Origin: Peribacillus deserti
Lineage (GTDB): Bacteria; Bacillota; Bacilli; Bacillales; DSM-1321
Direction: 5' to 3'
Assembly (NCBI RefSeq): GCF_002863585.1
Contig: NZ_PGUY01000023.1
Location: 1 to 51,575 of the forward strand
Length of the DNA: 51,575 bases
Shown here: positions 51,405-51,575 of the stretch, piece by piece
How positions within the stretch are numbered: the first letter of the stretch is position 1
Layout of the letters: every line of letters starts with the position of its first letter
Notes under the pieces: generated by a model
Databases searched by the model: none
The model's input: the letters and a program-made list of their open reading frames with translations, nothing else
What the model was told of the DNA's origin: nothing
Program-made: the position numbers and the translations under genes

Positions 51405-51575
51405 GGCTGTTTTCGCAAACTTTGTTGTTATTGAACATGGGGGTTGATTGGAACGTGAGGATGCTCGCGGACCTTAGGGGCGGGCGCTGAGCCTCCTCGG
51501 CTTCGCCTGTGGGGTCTCACCTGATCGAAAAGCGGAGGACGGTGCTTTTCAAGAAAAGATCCATCCAAAAGCTGA
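51405..51575 (-). repeat. Module A repeat with D hairpin, truncated by window end
   Basis: Inverted module A from its GGCTGTTTTCGC terminus to GGGGTCTCACCTG is followed by a D hairpin (51527-51550) and the start of the same tail seen after 33041. It is nearly identical to 32892-33068, with only small indels and a few base changes visible. Confidence 0.87.

Overview
The window reads as chromosomal DNA of an endospore-forming member of the Bacillaceae. It is low to moderate in GC and has strong GGAGG-type ribosome binding sites with frequent GTG and TTG starts. It carries sporulation genes (lytH, a YhcN/YlaJ-type lipoprotein, yutH, kapB, kapD, pbpD) and many gene families of the B. subtilis yut/yuz/yum/yui and kap/pat/yug neighbourhoods. 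The genus cannot be fixed from the sequence alone. I see no rRNA, tRNA, prophage, transposase gene or conventional CRISPR array.

Layout. 0.4-2 kb: ammonium transporter and PII operon (amtB-glnK, minus strand) behind a TnrA-type palindrome. 2.2-3.4 kb: an HD-GYP protein. 4-14.6 kb: lytH, yutC, yutD, two small conserved genes, an EAL protein, yutE, yutF, an SDR protein, yutG, yutH and a D-2-hydroxyacid dehydrogenase. 15-18.3 kb: hom-thrC-thrB. 18.3-26.3 kb: Fe-S and redox block (NifU-like yutI, yuzD, NADH dehydrogenase-like yutJ, yuzB, a DUF2225 protein, A-type carrier yutM/erpA, ferredoxin-NADP reductase yumC, type II NADH dehydrogenase yumB), with a Rex-like site before the last. 26.6-31.4 kb: yuiA, yuiB, yuiC, a cobalamin-binding protein, yuiD and leucyl aminopeptidase. 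33.8-39.6 kb: hotdog thioesterase, a DUF5366 protein, pbpD, kapD, kapB and a cyclophilin lipoprotein. 40.9-51.3 kb: a beta-lactamase-fold hydrolase, a P-loop kinase-like protein, a PAS-PAS-GGDEF-EAL protein, ywbE, a cold-shock protein, an RsbR-like STAS protein, patB, yugE and yugF. Three genes (HD-GYP, EAL, GGDEF-EAL) point to cyclic di-GMP signalling.

The most unusual content is non-coding. (1) Two 173-bp arrays (3553-3725 minus, 22964-23136 plus) each hold nine copies of an octamer, TATGCTTA or a close variant, separated by non-repeated spacers. Start-to-start distances are 21,21,21,21,21,20,20,20 bases in both, read in the same polarity. Both lie between convergent genes. The spacing is conserved while the spacers are not, which suggests a helically phased protein-binding array or another ordered element that I cannot match to a known class. 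(2) A modular repeat family fills many gaps: module A (about 220 bp, MITE-like, palindromic), module B (a long hairpin with compensatory changes between six copies), module C (always directly before B in three copies), and a short terminator-like hairpin D. They combine into composites with a reused junction. One A copy abuts a 5'-truncated hydrolase gene. A single nonsense codon disrupts another gene at 23.56 kb.
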